DNA from: Pseudomonadota bacterium
Lineage (GTDB): Bacteria > Pseudomonadota > Gammaproteobacteria > Burkholderiales > Gallionellaceae
Assembly (NCBI GenBank): GCA_021821945.1
Contig: JAJZTF010000008.1
Location: 47,439-111,438, forward strand
DNA: 64,000 nt
Direction: 5' to 3'
In this document: piece by piece, positions 35,904-45,781 of the stretch
Position numbering within the stretch: position 1 is the stretch's first letter
How the letters are laid out: every line of letters begins with the position of its first letter
The notes under the pieces: generated by a model
Seen by the model: only the letters and a program-made list of their open reading frames with translations
What the model was told of the DNA's origin: nothing
The model's database searches: none
Made by a program: the position numbers and the translations under genes

Positions 35904-36944
35904 ATGTTGTTCAGAACCGCAAACCTATCACAGCTTGCCGAATTTGACGAAATTATCGACGTTCGCACGCCTGCGGAATTCGCAGAAGACCACATTCCCG
36001 GCGCTATCAACTGCCCGGTATTCTCCAACGAGGAGCGCGTGACGGTCGGCACGCTGTACAAGCAGGCTTCGCCCTTCGAGGCGCGCAAGGTCGGTGCCGC
36101 GATGGTCGCAAAAAACATCGCGCATCACATCGAGACCCGCTTTTCTGGCCATGCCAAATCCTGGCGGCCGCTGATCTACTGCTGGCGCGGCGGTCAGCGC
36201 AGCGGTGCGATGAGCATCATACTGGCGCAGATCGGCTGGGCGGCGCACAAGCTCGACGGCGGCTACAAGACCTACAGGCGCCATGTGCTGGATCGCCTCG
36301 AAACCCTCCCCGGAGACTTCACCTGGCGCGTGATCTGCGGCCCCACCGGATCCGGCAAGAGCCGGCTGCTCAAAGCCATGAAGGAACAGGGCCTGCAGGT
36401 GCTGGACCTGGAAGACCTGGCACAGCACCGCGGCTCCGTGCTGGGCAGGCTTCCGGGACTGCCACAACCCTCGCAGAAGTGGTTCGACAGCAACCTGCTG
36501 CTTGCCTTGCAGAACCTGGATCCTGCAAGGCCCGTCCATGTCGAGGCGGAAAGCAACAAGATAGGCCTGATCACCCTGCCGCCAGCCCTGATGAACGCGA
36601 TGCATTCGGGAGACTGCCTCGTGATAGACACGCCTGTCGAGACCCGCGTCTCGCTGCTGATGGAAGACTACAGACACTACCTCGAAAACTCCGATCTTCT
36701 GATCGAGCACTTGCAGGGCCTCCACCGCTTCCACGGGGAGAAGCGGCTGGCAAACTGGACCCGGCAGATAAGAAGCGGCGACTTCGCGACCATGGTAGCG
36801 GAGCTGCTTGAACTGCATTACGATCCGAGCTACTGGCGCGCGACATCCAGAAACTATCCCAAGCTATCAGAGGCCAAGCATCTCGAGACGCCTTCCCTGT
36901 CCTGGGATGCGCTGGGGCTGATCGCAAGAGGCCTGGAAGGTTAG
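35904..36944 (+). CDS. mnmH: tRNA 2-selenouridine synthase
   Basis: Replaces sulfur by selenium at the wobble 2-thiouridine of some tRNAs, using selenophosphate. The protein is 346 residues. An N-terminal rhodanese domain (IIDVRTPAEFAEDHIPGA; active Cys in IYCWRGGQRSGAM) precedes a P-loop domain (CGPTGSGKSRLLKAM). The gene is divergent from selD with only 10 bp between the starts. No good ribosome-binding site is visible before ATG 35904. Confidence 0.95.
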   Translation: MLFRTANLSQLAEFDEIIDVRTPAEFAEDHIPGAINCPVFSNEERVTVGTLYKQASPFEARKVGAAMVAKNIAHHIETRFSGHAKSWRPLIYCWRGGQRSGAMSIILAQIGWAAHKLDGGYKTYRRHVLDRLETLPGDFTWRVICGPTGSGKSRLLKAMKEQGLQVLDLEDLAQHRGSVLGRLPGLPQPSQKWFDSNLLLALQNLDPARPVHVEAESNKIGLITLPPALMNAMHSGDCLVIDTPVETRVSLLMEDYRHYLENSDLLIEHLQGLHRFHGEKRLANWTRQIRSGDFATMVAELLELHYDPSYWRATSRNYPKLSEAKHLETPSLSWDALGLIARGLEG

Positions 36945-37543
36945 AACCTGTCTGTCACCAGCACTTCGTTCATCGGCAGCTGGCCTCCTCTGGGCCATGC
37001 CTCCTTGATCCCCTTGCCGATCGCGACGAACATCGCGATGACATGATCCTCCGGCAGATTGATGAGCCTGCCCACCGCATCGAAATCGAAACCATCCATC
37101 GGGCAGGAATCGTAACCCATCTCCTTCGCATGCAGCATCAGGTTCATCGCCGCAATCCCGCATGAACGCATCGCCTCGTCGCGCTGCACCTGTTCCTTGC
37201 CACGATAATACTGGTCGATCGCAGGCAACATGAAATCCTGCACCGGCTTGTCCGCGTTTCTCCAGTACCTGCCGGGCTGCTTTTCCCATGCCTTGAGATC
37301 GGCGCACAGCACCAGAAGCAGCGACGCATCCGTCACCTGCGCCTGATCCCAGGCCACGGCGCGTATCTGTTTCCTGAGCTCCGGATTCCTGATCTGGACG
37401 AAACGCCAGTTCTGTATGTTGAATGCGGTGGGAGAGAGCATCGCCCCCGAAATGAGTCTTTCGATTTCCGCCTCTGTCATGCGGTGGTCAGGATCATAGG
37501 CCTTGACCGAACGGCGCGTTTCGATCGCTTGTGCAACATTCAT
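36941..37543 (-). CDS. Nitroreductase family protein
   Basis: The FMN-dependent NAD(P)H oxidoreductase is 200 residues. Motifs: ETRRSVKAYDPDH at the N-terminus (FMN phosphate), SPTAFNIQNWRFV, and SCPMDGFDFDAVG. The closest branch reduces quinones or nitro compounds, but the natural substrate is not given by the sequence. Its stop overlaps that of mnmH by 4 bases (convergent). It is upstream of nothing on its strand except the guaA end 30 bp before. Confidence 0.88.
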   Translation of the reverse strand: MNVAQAIETRRSVKAYDPDHRMTEAEIERLISGAMLSPTAFNIQNWRFVQIRNPELRKQIRAVAWDQAQVTDASLLLVLCADLKAWEKQPGRYWRNADKPVQDFMLPAIDQYYRGKEQVQRDEAMRSCGIAAMNLMLHAKEMGYDSCPMDGFDFDAVGRLINLPEDHVIAMFVAIGKGIKEAWPRGGQLPMNEVLVTDRF

Positions 37544-37573
37544 GATGAGATCCTCAGGGTTTGAATCAGAAAA

Positions 37574-39157
37574 TCACTCCCACTCGATCGTGGCGGGAGG
37601 CTTTCCTGAAATGTCATAGACCACGCGGTTGATGCCGCGCACTTCGTTGATGATGCGGTTGGATATTCTGCCCAGCAGCGCGTGCGGCAGTTCTGCCCAG
37701 CGCGCAGTCATGAAGTCCTGCGTCTGCACCGCGCGCAAGGCCACGACATAGTCGTAGGTGCGGCCATCGCCCATCACGCCCACGCTCTTGACCGGCAGGA
37801 ACACCGTGAAGGCCTGCGAAGTCTTGTCATACCAGGACCTGCCTTCCTCGTCCCTTGCCGCGCGCAGCTCCTCGATGAAGATCGCATCCGCGCGGCGCAA
37901 AAGATCCGCATATTCCTTCTTCACTTCCCCCAGGATGCGGACGCCAAGGCCCGGCCCCGGGAAAGGATGGCGGTAAACCATCGCAGGCGGCAGACCCAGT
38001 GCGACGCCAAGCTCGCGCACCTCGTCCTTGAAGAGCTCGCGCAAGGGCTCGAGCAGCTTCAAATGCAGCGTCTCAGGCAGCCCGCCGACATTGTGGTGTG
38101 ACTTGATGGTGTGCGCGCTCTTCTTCTTGCCTCCTGCCGATTCGATCACGTCAGGATAGATGGTGCCCTGCGCAAGCCACTTTGCCTGGGAGAGCTTCGC
38201 GGATTCGCGCTGGAACACCTCGACGAATTCCCGCCCTATGATCTTGCGTTTCTGCTCCGGATCGCTGACCCCTGAAAGATGATGCAGGAATTCCGCGCTG
38301 GCATCGACATGGATCACCTTCACGCCCAGATTGAGCGCGAAGGTCTCCATCACTTCCTTCGCCTCGTTCAGGCGCAAAAGGCCGTTGTCGACGAAGACGC
38401 AGGTGAGCTGCTTGCCTATCGCCCGCTGCAGGAGCGCTGCGGCAACGGAGGAATCGACGCCGCCCGAAAGTCCCAGTATGACCTCCTCGTCTCCCACGTC
38501 GGCGCGTATCTTTTCCACTGCTTCCGTGATGTAGTCGGGCATGTTCCAGTCGTGGCCGCATCCGCATATGTCGTGCACGAAGCGCGCAAGCATGGCCTTG
38601 CCCTGCAGCGTGTGAGTGACCTCGGGATGGAACTGCAGCGCGTAGAATCTGCGCGACTCGTCGGCCATGCCGGCGATCGGCGTGGCGGGGTTGCTTGCGA
38701 TCACCGAGAATCCGGGCGGAAGCTCTACCACCTTGTCTCCGTGACTCATCCATACGTCTATCAGGCCGTGTCCCTGGCTGTTGATCCTGTCCTGTATGCC
38801 GGAAAGCAGCGCGGAATGCCCGTGAGCGCGGACTTCGGCATAGCCGAATTCGCGGACCAGCCCGTTCTCTACCCTGCCGCCCAGTTGGGCCGCCATGGTC
38901 TGCATCCCGTAGCAGATGCCCAGCACCGGCACGCCCATTTCGAATACCGCATCATGCGCCCTGGGGGTATCGCCTTCCGTGACGGAGTTCGGGCCGCCGG
39001 AGAGGATGATGCCTGCAGGATCGAAGGCGCGGATCTCTTCAGCGCCCATGTCCCACGGGTGCAGTTCGCAATAGACATTCGTCTCGCGGACGCGGCGCGC
39101 GATGAGCTGGGTGTATTGGGAGCCGAAATCGAGGATGAGGATTTTTTTATGTGACAT
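37574..39157 (-). CDS. guaA: GMP synthase (glutamine-hydrolysing)
   Basis: Converts XMP to GMP with glutamine as nitrogen donor. The protein is 527 residues. An N-terminal glutamine amidotransferase domain (nucleophile Cys in [13 protein letters not shown]; His-Glu in LQFHPEVTH) is followed by the ATP pyrophosphatase domain ([16 protein letters not shown]) and the dimerisation domain ([14 protein letters not shown]). The ATG at 39157 starts the [14 protein letters not shown] motif. It follows guaB by 85 bp on the same strand. Confidence 0.97.
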   Translation of the reverse strand: MSHKKILILDFGSQYTQLIARRVRETNVYCELHPWDMGAEEIRAFDPAGIILSGGPNSVTEGDTPRAHDAVFEMGVPVLGICYGMQTMAAQLGGRVENGLVREFGYAEVRAHGHSALLSGIQDRINSQGHGLIDVWMSHGDKVVELPPGFSVIASNPATPIAGMADESRRFYALQFHPEVTHTLQGKAMLARFVHDICGCGHDWNMPDYITEAVEKIRADVGDEEVILGLSGGVDSSVAAALLQRAIGKQLTCVFVDNGLLRLNEAKEVMETFALNLGVKVIHVDASAEFLHHLSGVSDPEQKRKIIGREFVEVFQRESAKLSQAKWLAQGTIYPDVIESAGGKKKSAHTIKSHHNVGGLPETLHLKLLEPLRELFKDEVRELGVALGLPPAMVYRHPFPGPGLGVRILGEVKKEYADLLRRADAIFIEELRAARDEEGRSWYDKTSQAFTVFLPVKSVGVMGDGRTYDYVVALRAVQTQDFMTARWAELPHALLGRISNRIINEVRGINRVVYDISGKPPATIEWE

Positions 39158-39242
39158 GGCTAGGATTGAGGATAGGGTTAAGGAGTGAGGAATGAAGATC
39201 GGGCCGATTTTGACGCCATCCTCATCCCCCAATCCTGCTTGT

Positions 39243-40703
39243 TTAATCTATATGGTAATTCGGCGCTTCCTTGGTGATCTGCACGTCGTGCACATGCGAC
39301 TCCCTGATGCCGGAGGAGCTGATCTCGACGAACTCGGCCTTCGCATGCATGACCGCGATGTCCGCACAGCCAAGGTATCCCATGCTCGCCCTAAGCCCGC
39401 CCATCAGCTGGTGTATCACCGCGAGCACGCTGCCCTTGTAGGGCACCCGGCCTTCCACGCCCTCCGGAACCAGCTTGTCCTGGTTTCCTTCGCCTTCCTG
39501 GAAATAGCGGTCGCTCGATCCCTGCTGCATCGCCCCCAGGCTTCCCATGCCGCGATAGGACTTGTAGGAGCGCCCCTGGAAAAGCTCTATCTCGCCTGGT
39601 GCCTCTTCGGTTCCGGCAAAGAGCCCCCCCAGCATCACCGCATGAGCGCCGGCAGCGATCGCCTTGGCGATGTCTCCCGAATAGCGTATCCCGCCGTCGG
39701 CAATCAGCGGCACATCGGTTCCCTGCAATGCGTCAGCCACGCTCTGTATCGCGCCTATCTGCGGCACGCCCACGCCCGCGACGATGCGCGTCGTGCAGAT
39801 CGAACCCGGGCCTATGCCCACCTTCACCGCATCCGCTCCGTGGTCCATCAGCGCGCGCGCAGCGGCACCCGTTGCGATGTTGCCGCCGATCACGTCTATC
39901 TGCGGGAAATGGGTCTTCACCCACTTCACCCTGTCGAGCACGCCCTGGGAATGCCCGTGCGCGGTATCCACCACGATCACGTCAACGCCCGCCTCGGCAA
40001 GCAGTGCCACGCGTTCCTCGGTCCCCTCTCCCACGCCCACCGCGGCACCGGCTCTCAGCCTGCCCCGGCTGTCCTTGCAGGCATTCGGGTGCTCGCTGGA
40101 CTTCAGGATGTCCTTGACCGTCATCAATCCACATAATTCAAACGCTTCGTTGACCACCAGCACGCGCTCAAGCCTGTGCTTGTGCATGAGGTTCCTCGCC
40201 TCGTCGATGCTCGTGTTTTCCTTGACCGTGATCAGTCGCTCGCGCGGCGTCATGATGTTCGAGACCGGCTGATCGAGATTGCTCTCGAAGCGCAGATCGC
40301 GGTTGGTCACGATGCCTGCAAGCTGCTTACCCTGGACCACCGGCAATCCGGAAATCTTGTACTGACGGGTAAGGGTCAGCACATTGCGCACCGTCATGTC
40401 CGGCGTGATGGTGATCGGATCCTTGACCACACCGCTTTCGAATCTCTTGACCTTGGCGACCTTTGCCGCCTGCTCCTTCGCGGTCATGTTCTTGTGGATG
40501 ATGCCTATCCCGCCCTCCTGCGCCAGCGCGATCGCAAGACGGGAACCTGTGACGGTGTCCATCGCGGCCGAGAGCAGCGGTATGTTCAGGCTGATGTTGC
40601 GCGTGAGCTGCGTGCGCAGGCTGACATCGCGCGGCATGACATTGGAATAGGCGGGGACGAGCAATACGTCGTCAAAGGTAAGTGCTTTCTGGATGATGCG
40701 CAT
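39243..40703 (-). CDS. guaB: IMP dehydrogenase
   Basis: NAD-dependent oxidation of IMP to XMP, the committing step to GMP. The protein is 486 residues. Two CBS domains occupy about residues 95-205. The catalytic Cys loop is [17 protein letters not shown], and the flap and the monovalent-cation sites are normal. It is driven by a good promoter at 40727-40755 surrounded by a 10-bp inverted repeat. It is upstream of guaA, the next enzyme. Confidence 0.97.
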   Translation of the reverse strand: MRIIQKALTFDDVLLVPAYSNVMPRDVSLRTQLTRNISLNIPLLSAAMDTVTGSRLAIALAQEGGIGIIHKNMTAKEQAAKVAKVKRFESGVVKDPITITPDMTVRNVLTLTRQYKISGLPVVQGKQLAGIVTNRDLRFESNLDQPVSNIMTPRERLITVKENTSIDEARNLMHKHRLERVLVVNEAFELCGLMTVKDILKSSEHPNACKDSRGRLRAGAAVGVGEGTEERVALLAEAGVDVIVVDTAHGHSQGVLDRVKWVKTHFPQIDVIGGNIATGAAARALMDHGADAVKVGIGPGSICTTRIVAGVGVPQIGAIQSVADALQGTDVPLIADGGIRYSGDIAKAIAAGAHAVMLGGLFAGTEEAPGEIELFQGRSYKSYRGMGSLGAMQQGSSDRYFQEGEGNQDKLVPEGVEGRVPYKGSVLAVIHQLMGGLRASMGYLGCADIAVMHAKAEFVEISSSGIRESHVHDVQITKEAPNYHID

Positions 40704-40726
40704 AGGGAGACCTCGGCAAAGAGCGG

Positions 40727-40755
40727 ATTATACGCATCCTGGGCGACCGGGTAAA
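40727..40755 (-). promoter_or_regulatory. guaB promoter
   Basis: On the minus strand TTTACC (40755-40750) and a perfect TATAAT (40732-40727) are separated by 17 bp, 24 bp before the guaB ATG. An exact 10-bp inverted repeat (ATCCTGGGCG, 40736-40745; CGCCCAGGAT, 40761-40770) brackets the -35. Confidence 0.65.
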
Positions 40756-40770
40756 TCCACCGCCCAGGAT
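40736..40770. repeat. 10-bp perfect inverted repeat over the guaB -35
   Basis: ATCCTGGGCG (40736-40745) and CGCCCAGGAT (40761-40770) are exact reverse complements with a 15-bp centre that contains the -35. It could be an operator, or a hairpin at the end of glnB (stop at 40787). No T run follows on the minus strand. Confidence 0.6.
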
Positions 40771-40786
40771 CGGAATTCGGGAATAC

Positions 40787-41714
<928 letters not shown>

Positions 41715-41845
41715 TCCCGATTCCTTGCATGCATCCTGCAAGTATATAGGCTGAAGCATGCATTTCAAGCCCGGCCGGACAGAAGCCCATTACCCGATCG
41801 CATTTGTCGGGTAATATATGCATCATTGCAAAACAAGGATTTGAA

Positions 41846-43399
41846 ATGCGACTCGAATTCGACAACCGGTTTGTGAACGAACTTCCAGGAGACTCAAGCG
41901 GCCATCTGCAATCGCGCCTGACGCCCGGCGCATGCTGGGCTGCGGCCCACCCCACCCGGGTTGCAAAACCCAGACTGATCGCCTATTCAAGGGAAGTGGC
42001 GGAACTCCTGGAGCTAAAGGATGAGCAGATACGCTCAGAAGAATTTCTCGATGCCTTCTCCGGAAACCGGCTGCTTCCGGGGATGAACCCCTATGCCGCC
42101 CGCTACGGAGGGCACCAGTTCGGCAGCTGGGCCGGGCAGCTCGGGGATGGCCGGGCGATCTCGCTTGGCGAAGTGGTCAACAGCCGCGGCCAGCGCTGGG
42201 AGCTTCAACTCAAAGGAGCGGGCGCAACACCCTATTCGCGCCGGGCGGACGGGCGTGCCGTGCTGCGCTCGTCGATGCGCGAGTTCCTGTGCAGCGAGGC
42301 GATGCACCATCTGGGCATACCGACCACGCGCGCATTGAGCCTGATCGCAACGGGGGACCAGGTGGTGCGCGACATGTTCTACGATGGCAACCCGACCATG
42401 GAACCCGGCGCCATCGTATGCCGGGTGTCGGGCAGCTTCATCCGCTTCGGAAACTTCGAGATTCTCGCGTCATACGGCGAGCGCGATCTTCTTGAAAAGC
42501 TGATCGAGTTCACGATAGACCGCGATTTTCCGGAGATAGGCCAGCAATCGGAAGACCGGTTCGTCACATGGTTCAGGACGGTCTGCGAAAGGACTGCGAA
42601 GCTCGTCGTCGAATGGCTGCGCGTCGGATTCGTGCACGGCGTGATGAACACCGACAACATGTCCATACTCGGCCTCACGATAGACTATGGTCCGTACGGC
42701 TGGGTGGACAACTTCGACCCCAACTGGACGCCCAATACCACGGACGCGGACTGGCGCCGCTATGCGCTGGCCAATCAGCCTTCCATCGCGAGATGGAATC
42801 TGGAACGGCTGGCCGATGCGCTGGAAACTGTCTCCCCTTCGCGCTCCATCCTGGACGAAGGGCTCTCCCACTTCGACGGGACGCTGCAGGAGCAGCTCTC
42901 CGGCATGCTGACCGCAAAGTTCGGCCTTGCGAGGACGGAAGAAGAAGATGCAAGCCTCATCGAGGAAGCATTCGAGCTGATGCACAGGGCCAACGTGGAC
43001 ATGACCGAATTCTTCCGTTCTCTCGCGAACGTAAAATCTCAAGTGCCCGATCTTTCCTTGCTGAAGAACGCTTTCTACGGCGAATCCCTCTACCGCGAAC
43101 ATGAAGCAGAATTCGACGCATGGCTTGTACGCTACTGCACGCGGCTGTCCGGACAGCAGGATGCCGATGAAACGAGAAGGCGGCGCATGAATGCGGTCAA
43201 CCCGCGTTTCGTGCTGCGCAACTATCTCGCGCAGCAGGCGATAGACGCGGCGATGCAGAACGACATGAGCGTATTGGAAAGGCTGATGGAAGCCGCCCGC
43301 CATCCGTATATCGACGACATTCCGTCCGATCTCACGGCCAAACGCCCCGACTGGGCGATCGACAAACCCGGCTGCTCGATGCTGTCCTGCAGTTCCTGA
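41846..43399 (+). CDS. selO: SelO family protein adenylyltransferase (YdiU)
   Basis: Pseudokinase-fold enzyme that AMPylates proteins under oxidative stress in E. coli. The protein is 517 residues, starting at ATG 41846 with AAGGA 6 bases upstream (a further ATG at 41804 is less likely). Conserved parts: NPYAARYGGHQFG, LQLKGAGATPYSR, ADGRAVLRSSMREFL, and GVMNTDNMSI. The C-terminus reads GCSMLSCSS; the position of selenocysteine in animal SelO is Cys here. It stands alone on the plus strand next to greB. Confidence 0.94.
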   Translation: MRLEFDNRFVNELPGDSSGHLQSRLTPGACWAAAHPTRVAKPRLIAYSREVAELLELKDEQIRSEEFLDAFSGNRLLPGMNPYAARYGGHQFGSWAGQLGDGRAISLGEVVNSRGQRWELQLKGAGATPYSRRADGRAVLRSSMREFLCSEAMHHLGIPTTRALSLIATGDQVVRDMFYDGNPTMEPGAIVCRVSGSFIRFGNFEILASYGERDLLEKLIEFTIDRDFPEIGQQSEDRFVTWFRTVCERTAKLVVEWLRVGFVHGVMNTDNMSILGLTIDYGPYGWVDNFDPNWTPNTTDADWRRYALANQPSIARWNLERLADALETVSPSRSILDEGLSHFDGTLQEQLSGMLTAKFGLARTEEEDASLIEEAFELMHRANVDMTEFFRSLANVKSQVPDLSLLKNAFYGESLYREHEAEFDAWLVRYCTRLSGQQDADETRRRRMNAVNPRFVLRNYLAQQAIDAAMQNDMSVLERLMEAARHPYIDDIPSDLTAKRPDWAIDKPGCSMLSCSS

Positions 43400-43431
43400 T
43401 AGAATCAAAACACTCACATTGGAGATATGCG

Positions 43432-43884
43432 ATGCAATTTTTGAAACTCTTCCATCTGCTGTCCGTTCTGGTCTGGGTAGGCGGCATGTTCTTCGCCTAT
43501 GTCGTGCTGCGGCCCGCCGCGGTTGACACGCTCGAGCCGCCTCACCGCCTGAAGCTCTGGGACGACGTGTTCAGGCGCTTCTTCAAATGGGTCTGGGCTT
43601 CGATCGCGCTGCTGCTCGCAAGCGGCATAGGCATGATTTCGTTATTCGGCGGCATGGCTCACGTAGGGCTTTACGTGCACATCATGCTGATGCTGGGCAT
43701 CGCAATGATCGCGATCTACGGCCACGTGTATTTCGCGCTCTACAGGAAACTGAACCGGTTTGTCGGCGCACAGAGCTGGAAGGAAGCAGGAGAAATGCTG
43801 GGCAAGATACGCAGACTGGTCGGCCTCAATCTGACGCTGGGAATCCTGACCGTTTGCGTGGCGGTGATCGGCATGGTCCTGTAA
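43432..43884 (+). CDS. CopD-like integral membrane protein
   Basis: The protein is 150 residues with four hydrophobic segments (about 5-25, 47-70, 78-100, 125-148). It matches the CopD/DUF2269-like family: FHLLSVLVWVGGMFFAY at the N-terminus with a conserved His, then HIMLMLGIAMIAIYGHVYF. The His residues in segments 1 and 3 could bind metal or haem. It is 32 bp downstream of selO. Function in copper handling is family-level inference only. Confidence 0.82.
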   Translation: MQFLKLFHLLSVLVWVGGMFFAYVVLRPAAVDTLEPPHRLKLWDDVFRRFFKWVWASIALLLASGIGMISLFGGMAHVGLYVHIMLMLGIAMIAIYGHVYFALYRKLNRFVGAQSWKEAGEMLGKIRRLVGLNLTLGILTVCVAVIGMVL

Positions 43885-44174
43885 GCCATACTGGGACTGG
43901 CGAACGTTTATGTGAACGGCATGCCGATCAAACACGCGCGAAAGATCCTGGGCTCGCCTTCTCGCTACAGGCGTTTCCTGGAATACGGCGATGCGGAAAA
44001 CACTCCAAATCAATACGTAGAAGAATAGGAACGGCTAGAACAATCGGGGCAGACAATGATTTATTTCAGTCATTAATTTCTCCCACCCCCAACCAGGCAT
44101 CCGAAGTCAGCAACCCCTTCAGGCAGGCAGTGTCTCTTCCGGAGTGACATGGGATCAGCATCGCAACTGTTTTC
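43885..44174. other. Intergenic region with a possible gene remnant and a direct repeat copy
   Basis: No complete gene is supported. In the same frame as the preceding gene, after its stop, 43912-44028 stays open for 38 codons and reads protein-like (ARKILGSPSRYRRFLEYGD), which could be a remnant. The copy of a 26-bp repeat at 44097-44122 recurs at 44795-44820 beyond the toxin-antitoxin pair. Confidence 0.4.
44097..44122 (+). repeat. Imperfect 26-bp direct repeat, copy 1
   Basis: It begins GCATCCGAAGTCAGCAACCC and matches 22 of 26 bases with the copy at 44795-44820. The two copies lie outside the toxin-antitoxin pair, one on each side. Confidence 0.6.
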
Positions 44175-44504
44175 TCAAACCGCCAATTGCTCTGCTGCGA
44201 TACCTAGCGCTTGGGCGATCTTCTCGCGCGAGGCCTTTCTCACGGGCTCTTTGGCCTCCTGCTGGGCATAAGCGCTTTGCGAAATGCCGAGGCGGCGCGC
44301 GACTTCCGTCTGAGTAAGACCGAGGTGTTCGCGCCATGCGCGTATTGGTGTCATGTCTTTGTTGATGACCTTGTTGACCACGGCGTTTGGGATGGTTGGC
44401 GCGTTTTGTTTGGTAAGGCTCATGTATTCCGTGTAGGGAATCACGACGAAAGCGGGTTTGCCTTTCGCGTCTTTCAGTATCTGGATGTTAGTAGGTGCGT
44501 TCAT
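44175..44504 (-). CDS. Hybrid antitoxin: Phd-like N-terminus plus XRE helix-turn-helix
   Basis: The protein is 109 residues. Residues 1-35 (IQILKDAKGKPAFVVIPYTE) look like the Phd/YefM-type N-terminal strand part, and residues 50-109 are an XRE/HigA helix-turn-helix (LGLTQTEVARRLGISQSAYA). GGAG lies upstream of the ATG at 44504. It overlaps the toxin gene by 17 bases, toxin first, as in higBA-type modules. It should neutralise the toxin and repress the promoter at 44758-44786. Confidence 0.88.
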   Translation of the reverse strand: MNAPTNIQILKDAKGKPAFVVIPYTEYMSLTKQNAPTIPNAVVNKVINKDMTPIRAWREHLGLTQTEVARRLGISQSAYAQQEAKEPVRKASREKIAQALGIAAEQLAV

Positions 44505-44751
44505 TTCGTTTCTCCACTTGCATGATGGTGACGATGATCGGCTTGCCGCTCTGATCGATCTCGAATATCACCCTGTGGTCGCCTATGCGCAGCCGGTAGC
44601 CTTCGCGCCCTTGAAGGCGCTTGATGTCTTCCGTGCAATCCGGCCAATGCGCGAGTTGCTGAACTTCGGCAAAGATGCCTTGCCGTTTTCGCCTATCTGC
44701 AATCTTGCGCAATTGCCGCACCGCTTTGGCTGACCACTCGATGGTGTTCAT
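44488..44751 (-). CDS. RelE/ParE-superfamily toxin
   Basis: The protein is 87 residues. It has the RelE fold signature: IEWSAKAVRQLRKIADRRKR, then LQGREGYRLRIGDHRVIFEID, then a terminal strand. The conserved basic residues of mRNA-cleaving RelE toxins are present (R in YRLRIG and near the end). It precedes and overlaps its antitoxin. A promoter at 44758-44786 would start transcription at about the ATG. Confidence 0.9.
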   Translation of the reverse strand: MNTIEWSAKAVRQLRKIADRRKRQGIFAEVQQLAHWPDCTEDIKRLQGREGYRLRIGDHRVIFEIDQSGKPIIVTIMQVEKRNERTY

Positions 44752-44757
44752 ATAATA

Positions 44758-44786
44758 ATCATAAGTAAATTATAAGTTTCACACAA
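44758..44786 (-). promoter_or_regulatory. Probable promoter of the toxin-antitoxin pair
   Basis: On the minus strand TTGTGT (44786-44781) and TATGAT (44763-44758) are separated by 17 bp in an AT-rich stretch. The -10 is only 6 bases from the toxin ATG, suggesting a short or leaderless mRNA. Confidence 0.4.
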
Positions 44787-44794
44787 GAGACGAA

Positions 44795-44820
44795 GCATCC
44801 GAAATCAGCGGCCACTTCAG
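44795..44820 (+). repeat. Imperfect 26-bp direct repeat, copy 2
   Basis: It begins GCATCCGAAATCAGCGGCC and differs from copy 1 (44097-44122) at four positions. It may be a relic of a mobile element boundary around the toxin-antitoxin pair. Confidence 0.6.
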
Positions 44821-44841
44821 CGTAGAAAGTGCCACTTCTAG

Positions 44842-44985
44842 CTAGACCAACGCAAGTGATTCCTTCTCGCGCCACAACGCTTCGCTCAATCCTTTTTTCA
44901 TCATCTGAATCGGTGCGTTGATTTTGACCATCTTGCCCCAGAATTCGCCGGTGCCACCGGTGAGAAACTCGTTTGCACTAACTCC
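44842..44985 (-). pseudogene. Possible remnant of an unknown gene
   Basis: A 47-codon frame opens after a TAA at 44986-44988 and ends at TAG 44842. It lacks an in-frame ATG, GTG or TTG near its beginning, but its amino acid content (GEFWGKMVKINAPIQMMKKG) looks like a real C-terminus. I do not recognise the family. It may be the tail of a gene lost by rearrangement. Confidence 0.25.
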
Positions 44986-45133
44986 TTAGACTGGAGATTA
45001 TGCACTTGGCCTCTTCTTGCCCAAAGTCTTTGAAGTGGCGGCCGATTGGGAATAGCATATCGGGAACATGTCCCCCCGGATGCGCAAGGCATGAGGTTTT
45101 TTGACTGTCATTCCACGATCGGAGGAGAAAACC

Positions 45134-45781
45134 ATGAATACCGTATCCATTCCCGATGGGCAGGTGAAGCTTGGCGGGGAGCTGCATGTGCCGGAAAATG
45201 CAAATGGCATCGTGCTGTTCGCGCATGGCAGCGGCAGCAGCCGGTTCAGCCCGCGCAACACCTATGTCGCAAAGGTGCTGCAGCAGCATGGCATGGGCAC
45301 GCTGCTGTTCGATCTGTTGACTGAGGAAGAGGATAAGAACTACGAGACGCGTTTCGACATTTCATTGCTCGCCCGCCGCCTGATTGCGGCGACTGACTGG
45401 GTGAAGGGCGGGATGACAGGCCTCAAGTTGGGCTACTTCGGCGCGAGCACGGGTGCCGCGGCAGCGCTGCTCGCAGCCGCCACAGCGGACAACAAGATCG
45501 CCGCCATCGTCTCGCGCGGCGGGCGTCCAGACCTGGCAGGAAAGACAGCGCTGAGCCGCGTCAAGTCCCCCACCCTGCTCATCGTGGGCAGCCACGATTA
45601 CGGCGTGATCGAGCTCAACCAAGAGGCCTATGAACTCATGAATTGCGAGAAAATGATGGTTCTGATCGAAGGCGCGACCCACCTGTTCGAAGAACCCGGA
45701 ACACTGGAGCAGGCGGCGAAAAGTGCGGCTGCCTGGTTCGCCTCGCATTTCAATGCGGATCAGGCAAAGGACGAAAGCTGA
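45134..45781 (+). CDS. Alpha/beta hydrolase (dienelactone hydrolase-like)
   Basis: The protein is 215 residues. The fold motifs are FAHGSGSSRFSPRN (oxyanion loop), the nucleophile elbow GASTGAAAA, the acid in VGSHDYGVI, and the His in EGATHLFEEPG. The start ATG 45134 has GGAGGA 9 bases upstream; an in-frame ATG at 45101 is not needed. This branch is often encoded beside, or fused to, a phosphoribosyltransferase such as the one at 47860-48474. The substrate is unknown. Confidence 0.9.
   Translation: MNTVSIPDGQVKLGGELHVPENANGIVLFAHGSGSSRFSPRNTYVAKVLQQHGMGTLLFDLLTEEEDKNYETRFDISLLARRLIAATDWVKGGMTGLKLGYFGASTGAAAALLAAATADNKIAAIVSRGGRPDLAGKTALSRVKSPTLLIVGSHDYGVIELNQEAYELMNCEKMMVLIEGATHLFEEPGTLEQAAKSAAAWFASHFNADQAKDES

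Larger units (their letters stand above)
44752..45133. other. Accessory intergenic region with repeat copy and a gene remnant
   Basis: No intact gene is supported. The region holds the toxin promoter, direct repeat copy 2, and an open minus-strand frame (44985-44842, ends TAG) without a start codon that reads protein-like (NEFLTGGTGEFWGKM and on). The rest up to the hydrolase start has no recognisable content. The sequence GGCCACTTC near 44810 resembles ends of IS21-type elements, but too little is present to claim one. Confidence 0.4.

Noticed and set aside
43642..44013. A 123-codon minus-strand frame rich in His and Gln
   Set aside because: It overlaps the CopD-like gene on the opposite strand, and its composition is typical of antisense reading of membrane protein codons.
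44978..45289. A 103-codon minus-strand frame upstream of the hydrolase
   Set aside because: It overlaps the start of the hydrolase gene antisense, and no domain, ribosome site or conservation signal supports it.
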